Below, in pieces: positions 43,977 through 53,100 of a stretch of 64,000 bases of DNA; position 1 is the stretch's first letter; every line of letters starts with the position of its first letter. Made by a program: the position numbers and the translations under genes. Below the pieces are notes generated by a model that did not search any database, was not told where the DNA came from, and saw only the letters and a list, made by a program, of their open reading frames with translations. This DNA is from Hyphomonas sp. (GTDB lineage Bacteria > Pseudomonadota > Alphaproteobacteria > Caulobacterales > Hyphomonadaceae): positions 1-64,000 of the forward strand of contig VMTE01000035.1 of NCBI GenBank assembly GCA_013791775.1, written 5' to 3'.

Positions 43977-45313
43977 TGCATCCATTTGGACGGTCCGGAG
44001 CGCTCTCATCTGTCACCGGAGGACTGACGGCCTACCGGAACGTTTTGGCGCTCGTCGCGGCGCTGACGCTTCTCCAGGGCGCCCTCGCCGCGCTGGCTTT
44101 CGTTATGTCGTTGAAGCTGCTTGCGAGCGGTGTCTCGTCCGCAGGCATAGGACTGGTAGCATCAGCCTATTCCGCAGGATTTCTGTCTGGAACGCTGATC
44201 GCGCCCCTAGAGATTGGCCGCATTGGGCACATTCGAGCATTCACGATATTGGGCGGACTATGTGCGCTAGTAGCGCTCGTATTGCCCCTGGCAGGCAGCA
44301 CGCTTACGGGCTGGGCATTGTTGCTCGCGATTGCTGGCCTCGGCGCAGCAGGCACGCTCACGGCAGGCGAAAGCTGGATCGCCAATGCGGCTCCGGCGCA
44401 GAAGAGGGGCGCCATACTGGGTTTCTATCACATGGTGTCCAAGACAGGTGCTATGGTCGCGCCCTTTGTGGTCGCAACTGCACCAAATGGGCTGGGTGCC
44501 TACATGATCGTTGCGGCATTGTTTGTAGCGTCCCTGATTCCGGTGGCGGCCACAAACCGCAGTCAACCAGAACTTGTGGCCGCGAAACCCTTTCGACCGA
44601 TGCGAATTGTAAAGCTTGCGCCTGCGTCTGCCTTCGCGGCCTTTTGCGCCGGTGCCGTGAACAATTCCATCGCGCAGCTCTACCCGATCTTTGCGACTAG
44701 CGTTTCGCATGACGATGTCGCTGGATTTTCGGCGCAGCTGAACGGCGCAATCCTCGCAGGGGCCATGCTTGGACTGTGGCCAATCGGACTACTGTCCGAC
44801 CGGTTTGACCGGCGCATTGTGATCGCGGCGGCGGCGGCCATTGGCGCCGCCGCTGCAATGGGAATTGCGCTTACCTCAATGGGCTCGGCGCCATGGTTGA
44901 TCCTGCTGCTCGCTGGCGTCTTCGGTGCCGGGTCGCTCAGCTATTACGGCGTTGCCGTTGCAAATGCAGCGGATCGGGCGTGCGCGGAGGAAATTACTTC
45001 CATGATGGCGGGTATCCTCGTCATCTGGGGAATTGGCTCGGTGATAGGGCCGCCTGTTGCAGGCATCTTCCTGATGTTCGTTCCAGGCGGTGCAGGCTTA
45101 TTCGTCTTTGCGGCCGTCGCACTCACGGGTCTCTGTGTCCTCTGCTTCTCACGTGTCGCAGTCGCGCCGCCGGTTCCTGCACATGAACGCGAACCCTTCA
45201 GCGTTTCACCAGCTACCAGTCTAGCGATCGCCGAATTCGATCCGCGCGGTGACGAGATCCAGCCCGATCTATTTTTCAGCCAAACCCCCAACATCCAGCA
45301 GGAGCCTGCCTGA
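43973..45313 (+). CDS. MFS transporter in the ectoine operon
   Basis: 446 residues with twelve predicted membrane segments (for example VLALVAALTLLQGALAALAF, GWALLLAIAGLGAAGTL and ILLLAGVFGAGSLSYYG). The core resembles the YcaD-like branch of the major facilitator superfamily (loop SWIANAAPAQKRGAILGFYH). The C-terminal 60 residues are hydrophilic. Its ATG overlaps the ask stop. Position suggests import or export of ectoine, hydroxyectoine or a precursor such as aspartate or an acetylated intermediate, but no substrate can be read from the sequence. Confidence 0.85.
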   Translation: MMHPFGRSGALSSVTGGLTAYRNVLALVAALTLLQGALAALAFVMSLKLLASGVSSAGIGLVASAYSAGFLSGTLIAPLEIGRIGHIRAFTILGGLCALVALVLPLAGSTLTGWALLLAIAGLGAAGTLTAGESWIANAAPAQKRGAILGFYHMVSKTGAMVAPFVVATAPNGLGAYMIVAALFVASLIPVAATNRSQPELVAAKPFRPMRIVKLAPASAFAAFCAGAVNNSIAQLYPIFATSVSHDDVAGFSAQLNGAILAGAMLGLWPIGLLSDRFDRRIVIAAAAAIGAAAAMGIALTSMGSAPWLILLLAGVFGAGSLSYYGVAVANAADRACAEEITSMMAGILVIWGIGSVIGPPVAGIFLMFVPGGAGLFVFAAVALTGLCVLCFSRVAVAPPVPAHEREPFSVSPATSLAIAEFDPRGDEIQPDLFFSQTPNIQQEPA

Positions 45314-45315
45314 CA

Positions 45316-46731
45316 ATGACTGCACTCAGCTTTGTTTTGATCCTCGCTATCTTTCTAGCGGTCGGACTTGCGTCCGCCCGAAAGGCGACGGGCAGCCGGA
45401 CGGATTATTACCTCGCCAGCCGGAGCGTTCAGCCCTGGCTGGTTGGGCTCTCGGCGGTGGCAACCAACAATTCCGGATACATGTTCATCGGGGTCATCGG
45501 CTTCACCTACGAGACCGGGCTCGCGTCGATCTGGCTGATGATCGGATGGATCTTGGGTGACTTCGTTGGATCGACTTTCATTCATCGCCGCCTCCGGCAA
45601 GCGACAGCGGCGACGGGGGAAGCCTCTTTCGCGTCCGTGATTGCGCGCTGGTACGGAGAAACGTTCGGTGTGTGGCGGCGCATTGCCGCGATCATCATGG
45701 TCGTCTTCCTCGTCGCCTATGCCGGCGCCCAGATTTCTGCCGGGGGCAAGGCCCTTCAGGGCGTGCTCGGCATTGATCCGCGTGCGGGCGCCGTCGCTGT
45801 GGCGGCGATGGTGCTGATCTACTCGATCGTGGGCGGCATCCGGGCATCCATCTGGACTGATGGTGCGCAGGCCATCGCGATGATGGGCGCCATGACCATT
45901 CTTTTTGTGGCGGGCGTCGCCGGGCTGGGCGGCATAGGCGACGTCATCGAAGCCTGGCGAGGCGTTCCGGGTTACCTGGATCTTTTTCCGGACGACCTTC
46001 TGTTGCCGGGACTGGCCGGGATGGGCCTTTTCATACTCGGCTGGCTTTTCGCGGGATTTTCCGTCGTCGGACAACCCCATATCATGGTCCGCTTCATGGC
46101 GCTTGATGACGAGCGCAACATGGTACGGGCGCGCGCTTGGTACTATAGCTACTTCACGATCTTCTACCTGCTGGCCACCGGCGTCGGGATGTTGTCGCGT
46201 ATCTATCTGCCGGACCTCACAGGGCTGGACCCGGAACTCGCGCTTCCCATGATGGCAGTGGAACTGTTACCACCGGTCATGGTCGGGCTCATCCTGGCTG
46301 GCATCTTCGCCGCTACAATGTCGACAGCGGATTCGCTTGTCCTATCCAGTTCGGCCGCGTTCACGCATGACCTTGCCCCCCAGCGCCTCGAGACAACCAT
46401 CATGCTGAAACTCGCCACCGCGATTGCGGTCGCCATAGCGCTCGTGCTCGCCTTGTCAGAGAATCGAAGCGTGTTCAGTCTGGTCATACTCGCCTGGTCT
46501 ACACTCGCGGCGGCCTTTGCTCCGCTTCTCACCCTTTACGCCTTACGCAGACGGGTTTCAGAAACAACAGCGGTCATGATGCTCGTCACCGGCGTCTGCG
46601 TTGCGCTTTTCTGGCGCTTTGGCCTCGGCTGGCATGATAGCGTCTATGAAGGACTACCTGGGATCGCTGTGCCATTGGTCATCGGTTTCGCGCTGTCCAC
46701 ACCGCAGCCTCGCAAAGCAAAGGCTGGTTGA
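45316..46731 (+). CDS. Sodium:solute symporter (SSS family) in the ectoine operon
   Basis: 471 residues with about 13 membrane helices. The core is RASIWTDGAQAIAMMGAMTI and GFSVVGQPHIMVRFMALDDE, both typical of SSS (PutP-like) transporters, and GIFAATMSTADSLVLSSSAA is the sodium-site region of TM8 (A/S-T/S). It starts two bases after the MFS stop. A sodium-coupled uptake of compatible solutes (proline, ectoine, pantothenate-like) is plausible. It is the last gene of the operon; no clear terminator follows. Confidence 0.88.
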   Translation: MTALSFVLILAIFLAVGLASARKATGSRTDYYLASRSVQPWLVGLSAVATNNSGYMFIGVIGFTYETGLASIWLMIGWILGDFVGSTFIHRRLRQATAATGEASFASVIARWYGETFGVWRRIAAIIMVVFLVAYAGAQISAGGKALQGVLGIDPRAGAVAVAAMVLIYSIVGGIRASIWTDGAQAIAMMGAMTILFVAGVAGLGGIGDVIEAWRGVPGYLDLFPDDLLLPGLAGMGLFILGWLFAGFSVVGQPHIMVRFMALDDERNMVRARAWYYSYFTIFYLLATGVGMLSRIYLPDLTGLDPELALPMMAVELLPPVMVGLILAGIFAATMSTADSLVLSSSAAFTHDLAPQRLETTIMLKLATAIAVAIALVLALSENRSVFSLVILAWSTLAAAFAPLLTLYALRRRVSETTAVMMLVTGVCVALFWRFGLGWHDSVYEGLPGIAVPLVIGFALSTPQPRKAKAG

Positions 46732-47098
46732 AGCAGGTGGCGGATCTTGATGTTGCGCCGGTTCTTCGGATGGAGACTGGTTCGCGCTAGACAGTGCCAT
46801 TTCACCAATCTGTCTCATGGTCACTTACGCCGAACAGCTTTCCTTCTTCGAGTTCACAATCTTGTCCTTCCTCATGTGGCGCCGACGCAGGCGTCAATTA
46901 TGGCTGCCGTAAGCCACTTCTCAGAAGCGGCAATTCTTCTATCCCGGACTTGTTCCGCTCGGGTAACAAGATTGAAGCAACCGTCTTTTCCCATAGGTGG
47001 GATTGGCGCAATCAACGTTTTCCCAAAACCTTCCCGGCTGTTGATGTCCGCAATTGCCGCACGGATCGGACACGCGCCTTGAGCGGGATCAGACATCT
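46732..47098. other. Intergenic segment between convergent genes
   Basis: 367 bp, no gene supported. Short overlapping frames on the plus strand lack ribosome sites and recognisable composition. No intrinsic terminator with a T-tract was found although both flanking genes end here. Confidence 0.5.
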
Positions 47099-48349
47099 TC
47101 AGCCGATATGCGGTGCAAGCCAGAGCGTCGTCTGATGGATCAAGAGGCCGATCAGGCCGCCGATCAGCGTGCCGTTGATGCGGATATACTGCAAGTCAGG
47201 TCCGACATTCTGTTCAAGCTTGTCCACGACCGTCCGCGCGTCCCAGCCTTGGATGGTCTCGGAGATCAGGCCGGCAACATCGCGGCCGTGACGGCCGGCC
47301 AGCTCGGCGAGCAGCGCGCGCAAGCGGCGATTGATGGCATCCTGTGCGCCGGTGTCCTCGCTCAAGGCTGCGCTGAATTGCATGACCGCATCGGCGAGGT
47401 CGCGCCGGGTTTGGGACTCCGGACTTGCCGCGTTTTCGCGCACGGCGTCTTTCAAGCCCGACCAGATATCCTGCAGGAAGATGCCGACCGCCGGATGGGC
47501 GAGCGCATCGGCAACCGCTTGCTCAATCCGGGCACGCAGGACGGGGGAGTTTTGCAGGTCGTCCGAGAACTGATGCAGCAGCGCGGTGACCCGTTGGCGG
47601 GCGGGGTGGGCAGGATCGACCGCGATGGCACGCAGGGATTCCTCGATTGCACCAATCAGTGCGTCGGCAGCGCGCGCATCGAGCGAAATGAGGCGCCAGA
47701 CCCAGGCCGTGCGCGCACGCACGTTGGCGCGGAGGGCCGGTTGGTGCTCTTCCAGTGCACGCCAGCCTTCGGCGAGCGCGGCGTCCAGCATCGGTTGGTG
47801 GCGGCCGTGGTCCGTGAATAGCCTTATGCCGCCGCCGATGGCCGCCGCCAGGCGTGCATCGCGGCTCATCTCGCCGATCTGGTGGCGCATGAACTCGCTG
47901 ACGGCTTCATCGTCCAGGATATCCGCAATCGCGGGCAGGGCATCCACGATGCCATCGGCGATGCGCCGCGCCATCTTGGGTTCGGCAATCTGACGGGCGA
48001 GTGCGCCCGCCAGATCCTGGTTCTCCAGACGGTCGCGGACCACCTCGGGAGAGAGGAAATTGACGGCAACAAATTCGCCAAGCGCCTCGGCGATCCGGCC
48101 CTTGCTGCGCGGAATGACTGCAGTATGCGGGATGGGCAGGCCGAAGGGACGCCGGAAGATCGCCGTCACGGCAAACCAGTCCGCCAGTCCGCCAACCATC
48201 GCCGCTTCTGCGAACGAGCGCGCATAGCCCCAGGCAACGCCGTGATTGAGTATGGCGGCAACATAGAGGGCACTCATGGCAATCAGCAGCGCGCCGGCGG
48301 CGAGCCGCATCGTTCGAAGCGAGCGGGGGGCGTGCCCAGTGTTTTTCAT
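47099..48349 (-). CDS. DUF445-family membrane-associated protein
   Basis: 416 residues. The conserved DUF445/YjiN-like N-terminus is seen: AGALLIAMSALYVAAILNHG, then SFAEAAMVGGLADWFAVTAI and FRRPFGLPIPHTAVIPRSKG, a signature unique to this family. A single or double hydrophobic helix at the start and a long amphipathic middle (LADAVMQFSAALSEDTGAQD) precede a C-terminal hydrophobic stretch GTLIGGLIGLLIHQTTLWLA. The family is widespread and uncharacterised. Transcribed convergently to the ectoine operon. The function is not inferred. Confidence 0.85.
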   Translation of the reverse strand: MKNTGHAPRSLRTMRLAAGALLIAMSALYVAAILNHGVAWGYARSFAEAAMVGGLADWFAVTAIFRRPFGLPIPHTAVIPRSKGRIAEALGEFVAVNFLSPEVVRDRLENQDLAGALARQIAEPKMARRIADGIVDALPAIADILDDEAVSEFMRHQIGEMSRDARLAAAIGGGIRLFTDHGRHQPMLDAALAEGWRALEEHQPALRANVRARTAWVWRLISLDARAADALIGAIEESLRAIAVDPAHPARQRVTALLHQFSDDLQNSPVLRARIEQAVADALAHPAVGIFLQDIWSGLKDAVRENAASPESQTRRDLADAVMQFSAALSEDTGAQDAINRRLRALLAELAGRHGRDVAGLISETIQGWDARTVVDKLEQNVGPDLQYIRINGTLIGGLIGLLIHQTTLWLAPHIG

Positions 48350-48772
48350 GGCGGGCGGGTCCTCTTGTTGCGGCCTTTCTCGCCGAGCTTGCGGGCCGGG
48401 TCCATGACCAATTGCAATTGCCGCTCAGACTGCGGAGGGATGCAATGCAAAACCGGGTGTGGCATCGCCGTGTGCCATGAGAATGTCCGACTTCGAGTCA
48501 GTCATTTTGGGACCGGTTTCACAGGAAAGATCCGTAGACGAAGGGCTGAACCGATGCGGCATCTGACCCGGCGGCGCCGACGCCGGAATGAAGTTTTCGC
48601 GATGATCCGTAATGAGACGCAAGACGCGTGGCCACATATCACGGCAACCCTTTGCGGCGCAGCCGGCCTCGTCGGAGAGTCTCAAGTCCTCCACCCCGCG
48701 GATCACATGCGCGTTGCTTCAAATGTCACCATAATTTCATATGGCAACTGATCTGCATCAGTATCGCGAACA
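48350..48772. other. Intergenic segment without recognised gene
   Basis: About 420 bp between the divergent DUF445 and ElaB/DUF883-like genes. Open frames occur on both strands, but none has a ribosome site or protein-like composition that I trust. It must carry the promoter of the DUF445 gene. Confidence 0.45.
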
Positions 48773-48801
48773 TTGTCAAAGCGTACTGCAAGGCGTACGA
48801 T
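48773..48801 (+). promoter_or_regulatory. Predicted promoter of the small ElaB/DUF883-like gene
   Basis: -35 TTGTCA at 48773-48778, 17-bp spacer, -10 TACGAT at 48796-48801. The ATG is 21 bases further on, with AAAGGA before it. Confidence 0.5.
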
Positions 48802-48822
48802 AACACGCGTTGCAAAGGAAAC

Positions 48823-49125
48823 ATGCACATGACGCAAGCTGCCAAACAACTGCTCACAGAACTGTCGGATGACTACGGAGTTGTCGTCAAAGCCTTGGGC
48901 CGAATGACCAAGAATATTGGCGACCATGGCGACGACGCAGTCTTGGAATCGGCGCAAGGTTTCGTTCACGCGGCAGCCAAGCTTGCCGACAGTCTCAAGA
49001 AGCAATCGGCGACCGTTGCCAAAGCGGCCGGCGAAGAAGTTCGCGAGCACCCGATTGCCACCGCTGCCCTTGCGGCCGCGGCTGTCGGACTGCTCGGCTT
49101 TGCCATGACTCACAAGAGCGAGTAG
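48823..49125 (+). CDS. Small ElaB/YqjD/DUF883-like membrane-anchored protein
   Basis: 100 residues. An N-terminal amphipathic helical region (LLTELSDDYGVVVKALGRMT, then AKLADSLKKQSATVAKAAGE) is followed by EVREHPIATAALAAAAVGLL and GFAMTHKSE, one C-terminal membrane helix. The layout matches the DUF883/ElaB group, whose E. coli members bind ribosomes and localise to the inner membrane in stationary phase. Similarity is by architecture only. AAAGGA precedes the ATG; GGCCGAGCTTTCGGCC just after the stop may be a weak hairpin. Confidence 0.7.
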   Translation: MHMTQAAKQLLTELSDDYGVVVKALGRMTKNIGDHGDDAVLESAQGFVHAAAKLADSLKKQSATVAKAAGEEVREHPIATAALAAAAVGLLGFAMTHKSE

Positions 49126-49433
49126 GCCGAGCTTTCGGCCAGTTCAGGCCACCAAGCCCGAAAAGACAGGTTCAGAACGCTACGCGGCGCTGCTCTTCGC
49201 GAGCGGCGCCGCTTGCTTGAAGCTTGATACGCGCTCGTCTGCCAAAGGCTGACAAACGCCACGTAATTTCCGATTTCCCGCACTTCAATGAGCCTGCCCC
49301 AAAGCCTCGGGCACGGGGATCATTTGGCGAAAGTTGCGTTCGCAGGGCAATCGGCGTCCAGGTTTGCCCCCGCCCAGGCTGCGTTCGCCGAGGCGGACGG
49401 GTGCAACCTTTCAAACCAACCTAGCTGGCTTTG
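49126..49433. other. Intergenic segment between convergent genes
   Basis: 308 bp, no gene supported. It begins with the hairpin GGCCGA-GCTT-TCGGCC at 49125-49140, which lacks a T-tract. Frames here on the minus strand look like read-through shadows. Confidence 0.45.
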
Positions 49434-50705
49434 TCAGGTCCGCGCCCGAAGTCCGTACACGGCGATGTCGGTGACAGCGTCTGCGATCTCGACCTGGCTG
49501 CCGCTTGTGTTGGTCCAGCGTGGCAATCCCAGGAAATAGCCAGCTATGATTTCAGGTGCATACTCGGCGTCCAGATTCCGGCACGATCCGTTGAGGATAC
49601 CTTCCCGGAAGCTGCCTCCTCCGATGTCTCCGAGTTTCCGGGCGCGCCGGTTCAGCTCGGCGCGTTTGGCGCCGGCCAGCTTGCCAAGGCCCGGCTGAAG
49701 CGCCAGCGGCGCATTCTGGTCCAGTTGGGCCTGAGCGTTCAGGTGCGTAACAATGACGATGCGATCCAGCGCTTCTGACGTCGCCTCCATTCCGGTCGCC
49801 ATGATCAGGTCGTAGATGTCGAAGGCGCGATCATAGCACCGTTCGATCAGGTCACCCTTGTCCTTGAAATGATGATAGATCGCGCCCTTGCTGGCGCCGA
49901 TTTCGGCGCTGACATCGTCGAGACGTACGCCGTCCAACCCTTTCAGATTGAACAGCCTTGAGGCGGCGGCGAGGATCTGCTCCGATTTAAGTTCTGCAGT
50001 TTGTGAGCGGTTGAACGCGTTGATTTCGCGCTTCATGAGATCGTCATAGCGCAGGGTGCACCGCGCAGCCGTTCGGTTGGGCCCGGCAACACCGTTGAGC
50101 AGGATATCGCAAACCGCCTCGACATATCGCGCGCGCCCTTGCGCGTCGTCGCGCCGTTCGAGCCACGGCAAGGAAATCAGGGCCCAGGACAGGACGTTCA
50201 GGATCAGCGAGGCGCAGGTCGCCGCATCGACCGGCCGCAACGTGCCGCTTGCTTGACCCGCGAGGACAAGCTGCGTCAGGCGCTGCGTAATCTGATCGCT
50301 GGCAGCACGAACGTCAGTCTGCATTTCGGCCGGGAGAAACTCCAGATCGTTGAGAGCCGAGATCGGCTCATGTTCGAACCGAAGGACCTGACGGATCAAC
50401 GTTTCGATTTGAATGTCTTCGCGAACGCCGGAGTCACATGCCTTGGCCAAGTCCTGAGCGAGTTGCCGGCAGGCGGACATGTAGGCCTGGTGCACGAGGT
50501 CCGCCGCGTCGGTGCAATAATAATACAGGGAGCTGCGCGACAGCCCGACGGGGCCGCCAATTTCCGACAGGACGACGGATCCGGCGCCGTCCGAATTGAT
50601 TTTCCGGGCGACCGCATCGAGCAATTCGCGATGCTGGCGAGGGCCGCGGGTCGCCGGACGGCCTCGTTTGACGGTGTTCTTCTGTAATTTCGCTGCGCTT
50701 TGCAT
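49434..50705 (-). CDS. Tandem TetR-family regulator with two DNA-binding domains
   Basis: 423 residues, twice a normal TetR. The first HTH is at about residues 25-70: QHRELLDAVARKINSDGAGS, VVLSEIGGPVGLSRSSLYYY, CTDAADLVHQAY. The second is near 235-285: EQILAAASRLFNLKGLDGVR, LDDVSAEIGASKGAIYHHFK and DKGDLIERCYD. Each is followed by an effector-like helical region. An ATG 18 codons upstream (50759) is an alternative, but AAGAGAGAC supports 50705. Divergent from a TonB receptor operon with a palindrome in between. Two DNA-binding units in one chain may bind one long operator or two sites. Confidence 0.85.
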   Translation of the reverse strand: MQSAAKLQKNTVKRGRPATRGPRQHRELLDAVARKINSDGAGSVVLSEIGGPVGLSRSSLYYYCTDAADLVHQAYMSACRQLAQDLAKACDSGVREDIQIETLIRQVLRFEHEPISALNDLEFLPAEMQTDVRAASDQITQRLTQLVLAGQASGTLRPVDAATCASLILNVLSWALISLPWLERRDDAQGRARYVEAVCDILLNGVAGPNRTAARCTLRYDDLMKREINAFNRSQTAELKSEQILAAASRLFNLKGLDGVRLDDVSAEIGASKGAIYHHFKDKGDLIERCYDRAFDIYDLIMATGMEATSEALDRIVIVTHLNAQAQLDQNAPLALQPGLGKLAGAKRAELNRRARKLGDIGGGSFREGILNGSCRNLDAEYAPEIIAGYFLGLPRWTNTSGSQVEIADAVTDIAVYGLRART

Positions 50706-50777
50706 GTCTCTCTTATGGGAACAGAACGGCAATTTTGCAACCTTCGCGGCCGCTTGCATACCTTAATGTCGAATATA

Positions 50778-50819
50778 TTGACTTCGTATTTATTGGCGTG
50801 TTTATACGCAAACATACGA
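50778..50819 (+). promoter_or_regulatory. Promoter of the TonB receptor operon with overlapping inverted repeats
   Basis: -35 TTGACT at 50778-50783, 17-bp spacer, -10 TTTATA at 50801-50806. Inverted arms TCGTAT (50784-50789) and ATACGA (50814-50819) flank the -10, with GCGT (50796-50799) and ACGC (50806-50809) nested inside. A bound dimer would block polymerase, so this is a candidate operator of the tandem TetR protein. Confidence 0.6.
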
Positions 50820-50855
50820 TAACGTCGATTAAAGGCGTATCAGGGGAGGAACAGG

Positions 50856-53099
50856 ATGCAGAATTCAATGAAACGAGCTTTTCGTGCGGTCACGCTTTGT
50901 GGTGCGAGCATGGGGGTGCTGCTGGCCAGCGCCCCAGCGGTCGCCCAGGAGGATGCGGCCACGGAAGACGCCGAACGTGTGTACGATGCGGTGATCGTGA
51001 CCGCTCAGAAGCGGGCACAGGACATCGTCGATGTCGGCGCAACCATCAACGCCATCGGGGCCGGCGACATTCAGGAGCGGCGCATCGAGCAGGTGACAGA
51101 CTTTGTGAACCAGCTGGCGAACGTGGACGTCAAGGACAACAGCCCGGGCATTCTGCCGGTCATCAGCATTCGCGGCGTCGGCCTCAATGATTTCAGCGCC
51201 ACCAACAATCCGGCTGCCGGGGTCTATGTCGATGAGGTCTATCTCAGCTCGCTCGCCTTGCTGAACACGGACTTCTTCGATCTTGAGCGGCTGGAAGCGC
51301 TGCGCGGACCTCAGGGGACGCTGTATGGCCGCAACTCCACGGCCGGTGCGATCAATATCATTTCGGCGCGCCCGAATTTCGATGGCCCGTCAGGCCGGGT
51401 CGCCGCCGGCTACGGTAACTACCAGACGGCCGACCTGGAAGCCGCCTTCAACGCGCCCGTTTCCGATACGCTGGCCGTCAGGCTCAGCGGAAAGTACATC
51501 AATCAGGGCGAAGGTTTTTTTTACGACACGTCAGAGAACTCCGATGTCGGACAAAGAGACGTTTTGCTCGGACGATTCCAGGCCCTCTGGACGCCGACGT
51601 CGAACTTCCAGGCATTGTTCAAACTGGAAGGTCAGCGCGTGCGCTCCGAGGTCGGAGCCGGGGAGTTCTTCGGAGCGCTGCCAAACGGGTCTGCGGTCTG
51701 TCCCGGCTCGCCGCAATGCACCGATTTTCTGGGATACTCTGATCCCGACACGGATCCCTATCGGGGCGACTGGTCGGTCGATCCGGCATATGATGTTGAT
51801 CAGATCGCCGCGACGCTGCGTCTGGAGGCCGATCTCGGCGGCGTGACCGTGACGTCCATAACTGGATATCTCGACTTCGAGCGCCAGTGGGGGGCGGAGA
51901 CCGACGGCGGACCATTCCGGCAAACCGATTTCATCGAGACCGACGACATTCAGCAGTTCTCGCAGGAGGTTCGCTTGTCCGGCGAGGCGGGCAAGGCTGC
52001 GTGGATTGCCGGCGTTTTCTATTCGACCGATGACGTGGTGGGCCAGTATGATGGCAATCTGCAGGATCTCTTCAACACGACCTACCTCACGCTCTGGGAT
52101 CAGACGTCAACGTCCGCAGCCGTATTCGGAAATGTCGACTATGCCCTGACCGACACACTCACGCTGGTTGCGGGTCTGCGCTACACGTCAGAAGAGAAGA
52201 GCAACCGGGGCTCCGACATGGATCTCGTCAGCCTGGCGCCGGGCAGCGGCCTGTCCCTTGCGCCGTTCGGTACACCGCCGCTGACGCTGGCGTCGATCAA
52301 TGACACGATCGACGATACGAACTGGTCCTGGAAACTCGGTGCGAACTGGACGCCTGCTGACGATTCACTGATCTATGCGAGTATCTCGCAAGGAACCAAA
52401 AGCGGCGGCTTCTTCTCCGGCGTCGCGACGAACTCCGGACAGCTGCAGCCTTACGATCCGGAAACTTTGCTTGCCTACGAGGTCGGCGCCAAGCGGCGCG
52501 CTGGCGCCTATGACTTGAGCGGCTCGGTCTTCTATTACGACTATCAGGATGTGCAGACCTTTATCCGGGATGATTCCGGCGGACTGCCGATCCAACGGCT
52601 TGGAAACGTCGATGAGGCAACAATATTCGGGGCCGACCTGACCGCGTCTTTCCGGCCTGCGAGCCTGCAGGGCCTGACGCTCTCAGCCTCGCTGGGTTTG
52701 CTGGATACCGAGCTCGGTGCCTTCACATCTTCGGCCGGCTTGATCCCGGCCGGAAAGGAGCTGCCGAATGCGCCAGAAGTCAGCGGCACGCTGGGCGCGG
52801 AATATGAGCATTCGGTCTCGTCTGACTGGACCCTGCGGCTGCAAGGTGAAGGGCGCTATGCCGACGCCATGTTCAACGATTCGCTCAATGATCCGCTGAT
52901 CGCGTCGGATGCCTACTGGACCTACAATGGCCGCATCATTCTCTCGAATGTGGATGGCTGGTCGGTGTCGCTCTGGGGCCGCAACCTGGCGGACGAGCGC
53001 TACGTGACGCAAGGCGTGAACAATCTCGCGCTCGGATACGGATATCGCGTCTATGGTGCTCCGCGCACGTACGGCGTGTCCGTCGGACGGGAGTTCTAG
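50856..53099 (+). CDS. TonB-dependent outer membrane receptor
   Basis: 747 residues. Signal peptide to about residue 30 (cleavage near APAVAQED), TonB-box-like YDAVIVTAQKRAQDI, plug domain with ISIRGVGLNDFSATNNPAAG and LEALRGPQGTLYGRNSTAGA, and a barrel ending VSVGREF with terminal Phe. A very strong GGGGAGGAACAGG ribosome site. The first gene of an apparent three-gene operon, one base before the serine hydrolase. The substrate is probably the same as for the two enzymes that follow: an ester-containing organic compound, otherwise unknown. Confidence 0.93.
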   Translation: MQNSMKRAFRAVTLCGASMGVLLASAPAVAQEDAATEDAERVYDAVIVTAQKRAQDIVDVGATINAIGAGDIQERRIEQVTDFVNQLANVDVKDNSPGILPVISIRGVGLNDFSATNNPAAGVYVDEVYLSSLALLNTDFFDLERLEALRGPQGTLYGRNSTAGAINIISARPNFDGPSGRVAAGYGNYQTADLEAAFNAPVSDTLAVRLSGKYINQGEGFFYDTSENSDVGQRDVLLGRFQALWTPTSNFQALFKLEGQRVRSEVGAGEFFGALPNGSAVCPGSPQCTDFLGYSDPDTDPYRGDWSVDPAYDVDQIAATLRLEADLGGVTVTSITGYLDFERQWGAETDGGPFRQTDFIETDDIQQFSQEVRLSGEAGKAAWIAGVFYSTDDVVGQYDGNLQDLFNTTYLTLWDQTSTSAAVFGNVDYALTDTLTLVAGLRYTSEEKSNRGSDMDLVSLAPGSGLSLAPFGTPPLTLASINDTIDDTNWSWKLGANWTPADDSLIYASISQGTKSGGFFSGVATNSGQLQPYDPETLLAYEVGAKRRAGAYDLSGSVFYYDYQDVQTFIRDDSGGLPIQRLGNVDEATIFGADLTASFRPASLQGLTLSASLGLLDTELGAFTSSAGLIPAGKELPNAPEVSGTLGAEYEHSVSSDWTLRLQGEGRYADAMFNDSLNDPLIASDAYWTYNGRIILSNVDGWSVSLWGRNLADERYVTQGVNNLALGYGYRVYGAPRTYGVSVGREF

Positions 53100-53100
53100 G

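Noticed and set aside
47054..47821. 255-residue plus-strand frame inside DUF445
   Set aside because: Shadow of the minus-strand DUF445 gene, which has family signature motifs.
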